Source: Pseudoduganella flava
GTDB taxonomy: Bacteria; Pseudomonadota; Gammaproteobacteria; Burkholderiales; Burkholderiaceae_D
Assembly: GCF_007830495.1 (NCBI RefSeq)
Contig: NZ_VLKW01000009.1
Span: 238,065-302,064 of the forward strand
Direction: 5' to 3'
DNA: 64,000 bases
Made by a program: the position numbers and the translations under genes. The notes beneath the pieces were generated by a model that worked only from the letters and a program-made list of their open reading frames with translations, was not told the origin of the DNA and did no database searches. Below, one piece after another: positions 7,804-15,942 of this stretch. The first letter of the stretch is position 1, and every line of letters starts with the position of its first letter.

Positions 7804-8541
7804 ATGGACTTCACGGGCAAAGTAGCGATCGTCACGGGTGCCGCGAGCGGCATCGGCCTCGCCTGCGCGCAGCGGCTGGCCGGCGCGGGTGCCAGCGTGG
7901 TGCTGGCCGATATCGATGCGGCAAAGCTCGAGGAGGCGCGCGTCCACGTGGCGGGACCGGGCGGGTTGCCGGTGGCGACGGCCGTGTGCGATGTCGGCAG
8001 CGAGGCGCAGGTCGCCGGAGCCGTCGCCATCGCCCATGATCGCTTTGGCCGGCTCGACGTCGTCGTCAACAATGCCGGCATGATGGCGTTCAAGCCGATC
8101 GTGGAACAGACGGAAGACGACTGGCTGCGCACGCTGCGCGTTGACTTGCTGGGCGCCGTGTTCTTCACGAAGCATGCGCTGCTTCGGATAGGCCCGGGCG
8201 GCGCGATCGTCAACGTCGCCAGCGTGCATGCCTACGAGACGGAACCCCTGGTGGCGCCGTATGCCGCGGCGAAGGCGGCGCTGCTGTCGCTGACGCGCTC
8301 GGCCAGCATCGAAGGCCGGCCCCGCGGCATCCGCGTCAACGCGGTCGTGCCCGGCGCGGTCGACACGCCGATGTTATGGGAGAACCCGAACGTCAAGTCC
8401 GGCGTGGAAGTGATCGACACGAAGGATGTCGGTTCGCCCGACTGCATCGCGGCCGCAGTGGTCTGGCTGGCCTCGGCGGAGGCCGGCTTCGTCAACGGCG
8501 CCGCGCTGGCGGTCGACGGCGGCCGCCTCGCACGGCTGTAG
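7804..8541 (+). CDS. Short-chain dehydrogenase/reductase (glucose 1-dehydrogenase-like)
   Basis: This 245-residue classical SDR has a TGAASGIG cofactor loop (11-18), an NNAG motif (89-92) and a Ser-Tyr-Lys active site (S140, Y153, K157 in YAAAK). The C-terminal VDGG is typical. Asp36 after the second beta strand (LADID) suggests NAD(H) preference. The gene starts 4 bp after the GH1 glycosidase stop codon, so they are co-transcribed. It may oxidise the sugar the hydrolase releases, but this is inferred from the pairing only. Confidence 0.88.
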   Translation: MDFTGKVAIVTGAASGIGLACAQRLAGAGASVVLADIDAAKLEEARVHVAGPGGLPVATAVCDVGSEAQVAGAVAIAHDRFGRLDVVVNNAGMMAFKPIVEQTEDDWLRTLRVDLLGAVFFTKHALLRIGPGGAIVNVASVHAYETEPLVAPYAAAKAALLSLTRSASIEGRPRGIRVNAVVPGAVDTPMLWENPNVKSGVEVIDTKDVGSPDCIAAAVVWLASAEAGFVNGAALAVDGGRLARL

Positions 8542-8542
8542 T

Positions 8543-9052
8543 TCACCACAGCTTCGTGCCCGAGTGCTCCAGTTCGGTGAGGTACAGCCGCACGTCGAAT
8601 TCGTACTGGTGGTAGTGCGGCTCCATGTACGTGCACAGTTTATAGAACGCCTTGTCGTGGTTCTTTTCCTTCAGGTGCGCGAGCTCGTGCACGGCGATCA
8701 TGCGCAGGAATTCGAGCGGGCACTCGCGGAACATCGTCGCCACGCGGATTTCATGCTTGGCCTTCAGCTTGCCGCCCTGGACGCGCGAGATCGACGTGTG
8801 CAGGCCCAGCGCGTTGTTGATCACGTGGAGCTTGCTGTCGAAGAGTACCTTGTCGATCGGCGCCGCGTTGCGCAGGAATTCGTCCTTCAGGCCCTGCACG
8901 TAGTGGTACAGCGTCCGATCGTTGCGGACGTCGTGGGCGTTCGGATAACGTTTTTTCAACACGTCGCCGAGGCGGTTCTGGTTCAGCAGGGCTTGCACCT
9001 GGTGGCGCGTGTCGTCGGAGTAGGCAGCGAGGTATTTCAGTGAGGCGGTCAT
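8543..9052 (-). CDS. YgjP-like (M48-type) metallopeptidase domain protein
   Basis: This 169-residue protein carries a zinc metallopeptidase motif AVHELAHLKEKNH (H122, E123, H126 and H132). A C-x-x-M-x-P helix (LCTYMEPHY) follows, as in the YgjP/WLM/DUF45 family. There is no signal peptide. The start is the ATG that is divergent from the Cho-like nuclease gene, leaving a 46-bp shared control region. An upstream extension of 21 codons would run into that region and is less likely. The substrate is unknown. Confidence 0.85.
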   Translation of the reverse strand: MTASLKYLAAYSDDTRHQVQALLNQNRLGDVLKKRYPNAHDVRNDRTLYHYVQGLKDEFLRNAAPIDKVLFDSKLHVINNALGLHTSISRVQGGKLKAKHEIRVATMFRECPLEFLRMIAVHELAHLKEKNHDKAFYKLCTYMEPHYHQYEFDVRLYLTELEHSGTKLW

Positions 9053-9098
9053 GGCGGGGAGACTGTACCACAGGGCCGGGACGCCGTATGATGGCGCG

Positions 9099-9947
9099 AT
9101 GCGCACCCATGTCAATTCCGTGGGCCTGCTGGTTTGCGCCGACCCTGTCCTGCAATTCAGCTACCCCGACCACATTCCCCGCGACTGCATCGATGCCTTG
9201 CCGTCGCACCCCGGCGTCTACCTGTTCCGCGACGAGGCCGGCACGCCGATCTATATCGGCAAGAGCGTCAACATCCGCCACCGCGTGCTGTCGCACCTGC
9301 GCACGCCGGAAGAGTCGCAGATGCTGGGGCGCACGCGCCGCATCGACTTCGAGCGCACCGGCGGCGAGCTGGGCGCGCTGCTGCGCGAGGCGATGCTGAT
9401 CCGCGAGCACCAGCCCGTCTTCAACAGCAAGCTGCGCCGGCAGCGCGACATGTGCTCGATCGCCGTGCGCGCCCACCGCCCCGAGATCGTGTTCGCAAAA
9501 GAAGTCGACTTCGGCCGCACGGACGGCCTGTTCGGCCTGTTCGGCACCCGCAAGGCAGCACTGGAAACGCTGCGCGACATCGCCCAGGTGGCCAACCTGT
9601 GTGCCGTGATGACCGGCATCGAGAAGGGCAGCCCCGGGCGGCCATGCTTCGCGCGGCAGATCGCCCGCTGCCGCGGCGCCTGCACCGGCGAAGAGAGTGC
9701 GGCGGACCATGGCGACCGGCTGGCCGGCGCGCTCGATCACATGCGCGTGCACCGCTGGCCGTACGACGGGCCCATCGCGATCGTCGAGGAGTCTGGCGGC
9801 CTGCGCCAGAAGCAGCTCGTCGACAACTGGTGCTATCTGGGCACCGCGAAGCCGCGGCGCAAGCAGGTCGCGCGCTTCGATTTCGACGTCTACCAGATCC
9901 TGAAGCGCCCGTTGCTGGCCGGCGGCCTGACGATCGAGCCACTGTGA
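9099..9947 (+). CDS. GIY-YIG nuclease, excinuclease Cho-like
   Basis: This 282-residue protein begins with a GIY-YIG domain: HPGVYLFRDE (GVY at 39-41), IYIGKSVNIRHRV (YIG at 52-54) and a later Glu in GALLREAMLIREH. The length and arrangement match Cho, the UvrC-like endonuclease that makes the 3' incision during nucleotide excision repair. UvrB- or DNA-binding C-terminal helices are expected but cannot be defined here. The chosen ATG at 9099 sits in an ATG-rich stretch; an in-frame ATG at 9051 would overlap the start of the divergent metallopeptidase gene. Confidence 0.82.
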   Translation: MRTHVNSVGLLVCADPVLQFSYPDHIPRDCIDALPSHPGVYLFRDEAGTPIYIGKSVNIRHRVLSHLRTPEESQMLGRTRRIDFERTGGELGALLREAMLIREHQPVFNSKLRRQRDMCSIAVRAHRPEIVFAKEVDFGRTDGLFGLFGTRKAALETLRDIAQVANLCAVMTGIEKGSPGRPCFARQIARCRGACTGEESAADHGDRLAGALDHMRVHRWPYDGPIAIVEESGGLRQKQLVDNWCYLGTAKPRRKQVARFDFDVYQILKRPLLAGGLTIEPL

Positions 9948-9984
9948 ACGTCCCGCCGTCCTAGTACCGATGGGCTAGCGCGAG

Positions 9985-10010
9985 GCGCTATATATTCGTG
10001 TATATTGCGC
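9985..10010. promoter_or_regulatory. ModE-type operator upstream of modA
   Basis: An almost perfect inverted repeat, GCGCTATATA (9985-9994), 6 nt, TATATTGCGC (10001-10010), lies 24 bp before the modA start. The core TATA-N6-TATA with GCG-rich outer arms matches the published ModE box, consensus CGYTATATA-N6-TATATAACG. The last gene of the same operon encodes ModE, so autoregulated repression by molybdate-loaded ModE is expected. Confidence 0.8.
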
Positions 10011-10033
10011 TTTTCCGCCCCGATGAGGACACC

Positions 10034-10768
10034 ATGCGCAAGAAGCTCCTGGGCGTGGCGCTGGCCGGCTTGCTGCCGGTGCTGGCGCACGCCGCCGACG
10101 TCACCGTTTCCGCCGCCGCCAGCCTGACCAACGCGTTTCGCGAACTGGCGCAGGCCTTCGAGGCCGCCCACCCCGGCAACAAGGTGCTGCTGAACTTCGC
10201 CGCCTCCGATCCGCTCGTGCAGCAGATCGCCAAGGGGGCGCCGGTGGACGTGTTCGCGTCCGCCGACCAGGACGCGATGGACAAGGCGGAAAGCCTGAAG
10301 CTGCTGGCACCGGGCACGCGGCGCGACTTCGTCAGCAACACCGTCGTGCTGGTCGCACCGATCGGCAGCAAGATCGCGGCGCTGGCCGACCTGAAGAACG
10401 CCGCGCGGCTGACCACCGGGAATCCCGCCAGCGTGCCGATCGGCCGCTACACGCAGGAAGCGCTGACGCAGGCGGGCCTGTGGCAGGCGCTGCAGCCGAA
10501 ATTCGCGTTCGGCACGTCGGTGCGGCAAAGCCTCGACTACGTGGCACGCGGCGAGGCCGATGCCGGCTTCGTCTACGCCACCGACGTGATGGCGCAAAAG
10601 GACAAGGTCAAGGCCGTGCTGACGCTGCCCACCGCGACCCCGGTGCGCTATCCGATCGCCGTGCTGACGCATGCGCCGCAGCCGCAACTGGCGCGCCAGT
10701 TCGCCGACTTCGCGCTGGCGCCGCAAGGGCAGGCGATCCTCGCCAAGTACGGTTTCGGCAAGCCCTGA
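10034..10768 (+). CDS. modA: Molybdate ABC transporter periplasmic binding protein ModA
   Basis: This 244-residue periplasmic binding protein has a signal peptide cleaved after AHA (about residue 20). The mature protein opens with the ModA signature DVTVSAAASLTNAFRELA, where the serines line the oxyanion site, and continues with NFAASDPLVQQI and PVDVFASADQ. It captures molybdate (or tungstate) for ModBC. The ATG at 10034 is preferred over upstream in-frame codons because it gives a proper signal peptide. The last base of its stop codon is the first base of the modB start. Confidence 0.96.
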   Translation: MRKKLLGVALAGLLPVLAHAADVTVSAAASLTNAFRELAQAFEAAHPGNKVLLNFAASDPLVQQIAKGAPVDVFASADQDAMDKAESLKLLAPGTRRDFVSNTVVLVAPIGSKIAALADLKNAARLTTGNPASVPIGRYTQEALTQAGLWQALQPKFAFGTSVRQSLDYVARGEADAGFVYATDVMAQKDKVKAVLTLPTATPVRYPIAVLTHAPQPQLARQFADFALAPQGQAILAKYGFGKP

Positions 10769-11439
10769 TGCAGGAAGCCTGGACAGCCCTCGGCCTGTCG
10801 CTGAAGGTGGCGCTGTGGGCCACGGCGATCGACATCGTGCTCGGCGTGGCGCTCGGCTGGCTGCTGGCGCGCGTGCGCTTTCCCGGCCGTGAACTGCTCG
10901 ATGCGCTGTTGACCTTGCCGATGGTGATGCCGCCGACGGTGCTGGGCTACTACCTCTTGGTCGTCATCGGCCGCAACGGCCCGCTGGGCCGCTGGCTGCA
11001 CGACGCGTTCGGCATCAACCTGATCTTCACGTGGGAGGCCGCCGTGCTGGCCGCGGCCGTCGTTGCGCTGCCGCTCGTGCTGAAGGCCGCCCGTTCGGCG
11101 TTCGAGACGGTCGACCCGCAACTGGAGCAGGCCGCGCGCGTACTCGGCATCTCCAGCTTCGCCGTGTTCCTGCGCGTGACGTTGCCGCTGGCGTGGCGCG
11201 GCGTGCTGGCCGGCGCGCTGCTCGCATTCGCCCGCTCGATGGGCGAGTTCGGCGCGACGCTGATGGTGGCCGGCAGCATCCCCGGCAAGACGCAGACCTT
11301 GTCGATCGCCGTCTACGAAGCCGTGCAGGCGGGGCAGGACGACACGGCGAACCTGCTGGTGCTCGTTACGTCCGTCACGTGCGTCGTCGTGCTGCTGCTG
11401 GCCGGCCGTCTCGCCCCGCCGCGCAAGGTGCTGCCATGA
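10768..11439 (+). CDS. modB: Molybdate ABC transporter permease ModB
   Basis: This 223-residue inner-membrane permease has about five hydrophobic segments. Its cytoplasmic EAA loop, EQAARVLGISSFAVFLRVTLP (about 116-137), docks on ModC. MGEFGATLMVAGSIPGKTQT is highly typical of ModB. Start and stop overlap its neighbours (TGATG with modA, ATGA with modC), which indicates strict operon coupling. Confidence 0.95.
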   Translation: MQEAWTALGLSLKVALWATAIDIVLGVALGWLLARVRFPGRELLDALLTLPMVMPPTVLGYYLLVVIGRNGPLGRWLHDAFGINLIFTWEAAVLAAAVVALPLVLKAARSAFETVDPQLEQAARVLGISSFAVFLRVTLPLAWRGVLAGALLAFARSMGEFGATLMVAGSIPGKTQTLSIAVYEAVQAGQDDTANLLVLVTSVTCVVVLLLAGRLAPPRKVLP

Positions 11440-12113
11440 TCCGCGTCGACATCGCCGCCACGTTGCGCGCCGGCGCGCGCGAGTTCCGGCTGAACGCGCG
11501 CTTCGCGTCGCAAGCCAAGCGGGTGGTGATCTATGGCGCGTCCGGCGCAGGCAAGAGCCAGATGCTGAAGGCGATCGCGGGCCTGGCGCGCCCCGATGCA
11601 GGTGTCATCGAGCTGGCGGGCCGCGTGCTGTTCGACAGCGCGCGCCGCATCGACGTGCCGGCCCGGCGCCGTAACGTGGGCTACCTGTTCCAGGACTACG
11701 CGCTGTTCCCGCACCTGAACGTGCGGCAGAATATCGCGTTCGGCCTCGCGCGCGGCGTGTTCAATCCGCCGCGCCAGGCCGACGGCGCGGCGCTGGCATA
11801 CTGGCTGGACGCGTTCGAGCTGGGGGCATGTGCGCACCAGATGCCGGACCAGCTGTCCGGCGGCCAGCGGCAGCGCGTGGCGCTGGCCCGCGCGCTGATC
11901 GCCGAACCGGCGGCGCTGCTGCTGGACGAGCCGTTCGCCGCGCTCGATCCGGCACTGCGCGTGCGCATGCGCGCCGAGCTCGATGCGCTGCAACGCCGCC
12001 TGGACATACCGATGCTGATGATCACGCACGATCCGGAGGATGCCGCCACCTTTGGCGGCCACGTGCTGACGATGGCCGATGGCGCCATCGTGGAGGAGGG
12101 CGATGAGCGATAA
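11436..12113 (+). CDS. modC: Molybdate ABC transporter ATPase ModC (short form without TOBE domain)
   Basis: This 225-residue ABC ATPase has a Walker A YGASGAGKSQ, Q-loop LFQDYALFPH, signature LSGGQRQRVALARAL, Walker B LLLDEPFAALD and H-loop ITHDPED. It ends soon after the nucleotide-binding domain. Typical ModC proteins run to about 350 residues because of a C-terminal molybdate-binding TOBE/Mop domain, which is absent here; the two Mop domains of the operon are both in ModE. The gene overlaps modB by 4 bp and modE by 11 bp. Confidence 0.93.
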   Translation: MIRVDIAATLRAGAREFRLNARFASQAKRVVIYGASGAGKSQMLKAIAGLARPDAGVIELAGRVLFDSARRIDVPARRRNVGYLFQDYALFPHLNVRQNIAFGLARGVFNPPRQADGAALAYWLDAFELGACAHQMPDQLSGGQRQRVALARALIAEPAALLLDEPFAALDPALRVRMRAELDALQRRLDIPMLMITHDPEDAATFGGHVLTMADGAIVEEGDER

Positions 12114-12894
12114 GCTGACCATCGAAGGCACGCTGTGGCTGACGGCCGGCGGCCAGCACCTGGGCGGCGCCGACCGCATCGCGCTGCTGGCGGCGATCGC
12201 CGAGCACGGCTCGATCACGCGGGCGGCAAAGGCTGTCGGCATCAGCTACAAGGGCGCGTGGGATGCCGTCGACGCGATGAACAACCTGGCCGGCGCGCCG
12301 CTCGTCGAACGGCTGGCCGGCGGAAAGGGCGGCGGCGGCACCCGGCTGACGGCGCGCGGCGCCGAGCTGGTGGCGCAGTTCCGCCGCTACGAGGAAGCGC
12401 ATCGCCGCTTCGTCGCGCAGCTGGGCCGGCAGGGCGATTTTGATTTGAACGTATTACAGGCCTTGAACATGAAAACCAGCGCACGCAACCAGTTTCTCGG
12501 CACCGTCGAATCGCTCGTGCCGGGTGCCGTCAACGATGAAGTCGTGCTGCGGGTCGTCGGCGGGGCGCGCATTGTGGCCGTCGTCACCCGCGACAGCACG
12601 GCAAGTCTCGGCCTGGCGCCGGGTGTGCAGGCGTTCGCGCTGGTGAAGGCGTCGTCTGTGATCGTGGCGCTGGAGGCGGAAGGAATGAAGCTGTCGGCGC
12701 GTAATCAGCTGGCGGGCACGATCGCGCGGGTGGTGCCGGGGCCGGTCAGCGCCGACGTGACGATCGCGCTGCCGGGCGGCGGCACGATCGCGGCGACCGT
12801 CACACGCGCCAGCGCCGATGAGATGGCGCTGGCGGACGGGATGCCGGCGACGGCGCTGTTCAAGGCGTCCAGCGTCATCGTCGGCGTCCCGTAA
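12103..12894 (+). CDS. modE: Molybdate-responsive regulator ModE with two Mop domains
   Basis: This 263-residue regulator has an N-terminal winged helix-turn-helix (about 15-110: LLAAIAEHGSITRAAKAVGI, then SYKGAWDAVDAMN). Two tandem Mop/TOBE molybdate-binding domains follow, beginning SARNQFLGTVESLVPGAV and SARNQLAGTIARVVPGPV. On binding molybdate, ModE dimers occupy the palindrome in front of modA. The start is an ATG inside the modC 3' end (11-bp overlap), consistent with translation from the same mRNA. Placing modE last in the operon it controls gives direct autoregulation. Confidence 0.95.
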   Translation: MSDKLTIEGTLWLTAGGQHLGGADRIALLAAIAEHGSITRAAKAVGISYKGAWDAVDAMNNLAGAPLVERLAGGKGGGGTRLTARGAELVAQFRRYEEAHRRFVAQLGRQGDFDLNVLQALNMKTSARNQFLGTVESLVPGAVNDEVVLRVVGGARIVAVVTRDSTASLGLAPGVQAFALVKASSVIVALEAEGMKLSARNQLAGTIARVVPGPVSADVTIALPGGGTIAATVTRASADEMALADGMPATALFKASSVIVGVP

Positions 12895-12898
12895 GGCA

Positions 12899-13402
12899 TC
12901 ACGCCTTGCGGGTCGATTCGAACAGGAACCAGATACGCTGCTCGGCCTCGTCGATCCAGTTTTCCAGCAGGCTGGCGGTGGCGATGTCATTATCCTTGTC
13001 GCACACTTCGTGCACTTCACGCATCGACTTGACGAGCGTTTGGTTGTCGGCGCGCAGCTCGTCGAGCATCGCGGTCGCTTCGACGAACGGTGCGTCGTTG
13101 TCGGTGATGCGCTGCAGTTGCGCGATGTGCTTCACGGAGCGGATCGTCGTGCCGCCCAGCTTGCGCACGCGCTCGGCGATCGGGTCCAGCATCGCGTAGA
13201 TCGCGGTGGCCTGTTCGTCGAGCAGCAGGTGGTAGGAACGGAAGTGCGGGCCGGACACGTGCCAGTGGAAATTCTTGCACTTGATGTAAAGCGCAAAGGT
13301 GTCGGCCAGCAGGCGGTTCAGCCCCTCGGCCACGTCCTGGCGTGCCTTGTTGCCCAGGTCGGTCGGAGTCTTCAGTGCGTCCTGTTGCTTTTGGTCGTTC
13401 AT
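12899..13402 (-). CDS. dps: Dps-family DNA-binding ferritin-like protein
   Basis: This 167-residue four-helix protein has the Dps inter-subunit ferroxidase site. KNFHWHVSGPHF supplies the first His residues, and LLDEQATAIYAMLDPIAER supplies the Asp and Glu ligands (D-x-I-A-E-R). Dps dodecamers bind DNA and store iron while detoxifying peroxide. The Lys/Gln-rich tail MNDQKQQDALKTPTDLGNK could contact DNA. The ATG at 13402 is preferred over longer in-frame possibilities because it fits family length. A TACAAT -10-like hexamer lies about 28 bp upstream on the minus strand. Confidence 0.94.
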   Translation of the reverse strand: MNDQKQQDALKTPTDLGNKARQDVAEGLNRLLADTFALYIKCKNFHWHVSGPHFRSYHLLLDEQATAIYAMLDPIAERVRKLGGTTIRSVKHIAQLQRITDNDAPFVEATAMLDELRADNQTLVKSMREVHEVCDKDNDIATASLLENWIDEAEQRIWFLFESTRKA

Positions 13403-13580
13403 GTCTGCCTCTTCAAAAAGTGGAAATTGATTGTATCGCAGACAATGGAAATGCGAATCAAACCGTGCGGGTAGGTCCGCCTGCCCCAAAAGTGGGGGAA
13501 GCAGGGCGGTGGAGCGAGCCCGATCAGCCGTTCGATCAGCGGTTCGATCGGGCGACGCAAGGGACGATGCGATCACGCCG

Positions 13581-13624
13581 CGGTTCCAATGCGGTTCCAA
13601 TGCGGTCGCGATGCAATCGCGATG
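13581..13624. repeat. 11-bp tandem repeat, about four units
   Basis: Two perfect copies of CGGTTCCAATG (13581-13591 and 13592-13602) are followed by two degenerate copies, CGGTCGCGATG and CAATCGCGATG. The array lies in the gap between dps and the KGG-protein gene. Confidence 0.7.
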
Positions 13625-13670
13625 CGCCACACCGGAGTGCGATGTGGCGGATGCAATGCAGCGGGTGCGG

Positions 13671-13718
13671 CGTAGTGCGCGACGTAGTGCGCGGTGTAAT
13701 GCGCGGTGTGGTGGGCTT
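13671..13718. repeat. 12-bp imperfect tandem repeat, about four units
   Basis: The units CGTAGTGCGCGA, CGTAGTGCGCGG, TGTAATGCGCGG and TGTGGTGGGCTT follow one another without a gap. They differ at few positions, so they most likely arose by slippage. Confidence 0.65.
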
Positions 13719-13810
13719 CGTGTGGATTATGTGGCGTAAAGAGCGGCCCGGCGGCCGGAATTTCCGTCTCCTGGTTCATATCGTTGGGCGGCCGGCCGGT
13801 GCCGCCGGGG

Positions 13811-14185
13811 TCAGTGCTTTTCCTCCTTGCCCTGGCGCGCCAGGCGGTTCGCGGACTGGCGGCTTTCGCCACCCTTGCGGCCGATCTCCGCCATGTGCTC
13901 GCGGTCCCTGCTGACCGCTTCGCCGCCTTTCTGCCCGGCACGGCGGGCCTCCTCCGAGTTGAACTCGTGCGCAGTGCCTTTCTGGTGCGCGGCCTGCCCA
14001 CCCTTGCTGGCGATCATCCGTTGGGTGGCCTCGTCCATTGCGGCGAATCCCCGCTTGCTGGTGCTTTTCTGACTGCTCTGGTTCTCCGACCGTTGGCTGT
14101 TGCCTTTGCCTTGCTCGCTTCGCTGTTCGTTTCGGTGCTGCTCCATTCGCGGTTCGGTGCGCAGGTCGCCCTGATTTGTAGCCAT
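13811..14185 (-). CDS. KGG-motif stress-induced protein (YciG-like)
   Basis: This 124-residue, very hydrophilic protein opens with a disordered Gln/Glu/Arg/Ser-rich half. Three KGG-type repeats follow: MIASKGGQAAH, ARRAGQKGGEAVS and MAEIGRKGGESR. These define the Kgg/YciG family of small general-stress proteins, usually under stationary-phase or desiccation control. A GAGAGGTG ribosome site precedes the ATG. Its neighbours (Dps and a hemerythrin) also suit stress physiology. Confidence 0.86.
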   Translation of the reverse strand: MATNQGDLRTEPRMEQHRNEQRSEQGKGNSQRSENQSSQKSTSKRGFAAMDEATQRMIASKGGQAAHQKGTAHEFNSEEARRAGQKGGEAVSRDREHMAEIGRKGGESRQSANRLARQGKEEKH

Positions 14186-14307
14186 GTTTCACCTCTCTCT
14201 GTGCGAAAGATCGTCGATCCGGGCAACGGGCCCGGGCCGCGAAGCGGCAAGGTCTGCCGCTTCGTCAGATTAGAGGAGGTGGTCTCGCGTAAGTTCCGGC
14301 TATTCGA

Positions 14308-14916
14308 TCAGGAATCGGCCTTGCCGATCGCCGAGCGTTCGCCCACCGCTTCGCGCGTGCCGCTGCGCAACGGGCGGGCGCCCATATCGTGTTCCAGTTG
14401 TTCCTTGCGGTCGGCAAGCTGTTCGCACAGCGCCGTCAGGTTCGCGTCGCTCTGGCGTGCCTTCGGGAACATTTCCTTTTCCTCTTCCTCCACGTGGTGC
14501 TCGATCGCCTTACGCAGCAGGGCTATCGTGCCGTCCAGGTCCGGATCGTCGCCGGGCAAGCCCTGGATGCGGGCGATCAGTTCCTTTGCTTCCGCGTGTT
14601 CCTGGATCGCTTCCTGCACCATCTTCTGGTCGCCCGTCTCGCTCTTCACGGCGGGGTAGAAGATTTCTTCCTCGATCATCGTGTGGATTTCCAGTTCCAT
14701 GCAGATCTGCTGGGCCAGGTCGGCCTTCAGGCTGATGTCGCCGAGGCGGGCCAGCCGCTCGTATTCGCGGAACAGCTGTTTCACCTTGTCGTGGTCGGAC
14801 GTCAGCAGGGCGACGGCATCCTTCGATTGCGTGCTGGGCGAACGCGGCATCTTGGCCGCGGGATGGTCCGCGCTGCTGGGCATCGGGACGGCATCACGTT
14901 TGTTGTCTGTGCTCAT
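14308..14916 (-). CDS. Hemerythrin HHE-domain protein
   Basis: This 202-residue protein has a Ser/Pro-rich, probably disordered N-terminus (about 1-40). A hemerythrin-like four-helix domain follows with its di-iron ligands: LTSDHDKVKQLF, EIHTMIEEEIFYPA, IQEHAEAKELI and IEHHVEEEEKEMFPK. It probably binds a di-iron centre and senses or buffers oxygen, NO or iron. It lies close to Dps and a KGG stress protein, all on the minus strand but separated by gaps, so a shared stress regulon is plausible while a single operon is not. Confidence 0.9.
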   Translation of the reverse strand: MSTDNKRDAVPMPSSADHPAAKMPRSPSTQSKDAVALLTSDHDKVKQLFREYERLARLGDISLKADLAQQICMELEIHTMIEEEIFYPAVKSETGDQKMVQEAIQEHAEAKELIARIQGLPGDDPDLDGTIALLRKAIEHHVEEEEKEMFPKARQSDANLTALCEQLADRKEQLEHDMGARPLRSGTREAVGERSAIGKADS

Positions 14917-15063
14917 CGGTGGCTCTCCTTGCGTTGTTGACGGGCTGCCTGCGAACCAGTATAAAACTGTCGCCGCAAGCCAGGCGCGCCCTTGGCTTGG
15001 GGATGCTCTGCCGTTCGTGCGACAATATGCGGTTCGAGTCACCCAATGCTTCCAACACCGGCC

Positions 15064-15933
15064 ATGACGCATCCCGAATACATCCTCACGCTTTCCTGCC
15101 CCGACCAGCGCGGCATCGTGCATCGCGTGTCCGGCTTTCTTGCCGAGCACGGCTGCAACATCATCGATTCCGCCCAGTTCGGCGACCAGGAAACCAAGCG
15201 CTTCTTCATGCGCGTGCACTTCGCCGCGGAAGACGCGCAGGTGGGCGACACCGCGTTGCGCGCCGACTTCGCCCAGCTGGGCGAGGCGCTGTCGCTCGAG
15301 TGGCACCTGCACGACGCGTTCAGGAAGCCGCGCGTGCTCCTGATGGTGTCGAAGATCGGCCACTGCCTGAACGACCTGCTGTTCCGCTACAAGAGCGGCC
15401 TCTTGCCGGTGGAGATCCCGGCCATCGTGTCGAACCACATGGACTTCTACCAGCTGGCGGCCAGCTACAACATCCCGTTCCACCACCTGCCGCTGGCGGC
15501 CGGCGCGCCGGACAGCGCGAAGCTGGCCCAGGAAGCGCGCATCGTCGAATTGATCGAGTCGCACCAGATCGACCTGGTCGTCCTCGCGCGCTACATGCAG
15601 ATCCTGTCGCCGGACCTGTGCGCGCGCCTGCGCGGCAAGGCGATCAACATCCACCACTCGTTCCTGCCCAGCTTCAAGGGCGCCAAGCCGTATGCGCAGG
15701 CGCACCGGCGCGGCGTGAAGCTGATCGGCGCCACGGCGCACTTCGTCACGGGCGACCTGGACGAAGGCCCGATCATCGAGCAGGACGTCGAGCGCGTCGA
15801 CCATGCGATGGACGCGGAGACGCTGTCGGCGATCGGCCGCGACGTCGAATGCGTCGTGCTGGCGCGCGCCGTCAAGTGGTTCGTCGAACACCGCATCCTG
15901 CAAAACGGCGACCGCACCGTGATTTTCAAATAA
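15064..15933 (+). CDS. purU: Formyltetrahydrofolate deformylase PurU
   Basis: This 289-residue protein has an N-terminal ACT domain (about 5-85: ILTLSCPDQRGIVHRVSGFL) and a formyl-transferase-like catalytic domain. The catalytic motifs are INIHHSFLPSFKGA (Asn and His) and FVTGDLDEGPIIEQ (Asp). It hydrolyses 10-formyl-THF to formate and THF and so balances one-carbon pools and formate supply for purine synthesis. The ATG at 15064 matches the usual start of the family. YaeQ follows 9 bp later. Confidence 0.95.
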   Translation: MTHPEYILTLSCPDQRGIVHRVSGFLAEHGCNIIDSAQFGDQETKRFFMRVHFAAEDAQVGDTALRADFAQLGEALSLEWHLHDAFRKPRVLLMVSKIGHCLNDLLFRYKSGLLPVEIPAIVSNHMDFYQLAASYNIPFHHLPLAAGAPDSAKLAQEARIVELIESHQIDLVVLARYMQILSPDLCARLRGKAINIHHSFLPSFKGAKPYAQAHRRGVKLIGATAHFVTGDLDEGPIIEQDVERVDHAMDAETLSAIGRDVECVVLARAVKWFVEHRILQNGDRTVIFK

Positions 15934-15942
15934 GACGTTTCA

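Larger units (their letters stand above)
13403..13810. other. Intergenic stretch with short tandem repeats, no supported gene
   Basis: This 408-bp gap holds no convincing gene. Next to dps is a probable promoter (minus-strand TACAAT at 13430-13435). Further on are two microsatellite-like arrays: about four copies of an 11-mer based on CGGTTCCAATG (13581-13624) and about four copies of a 12-mer based on CGTAGTGCGCGG (13671-13718). Open frames crossing this part are low-complexity Arg/Cys/Val-rich by-products of the repeats. Confidence 0.6.

Noticed and set aside
13342..14001. Several frames on both strands in the dps-KGG gap
   Set aside because: They are created by the 11- and 12-bp tandem arrays and give repetitive Arg/Cys/Val peptides.
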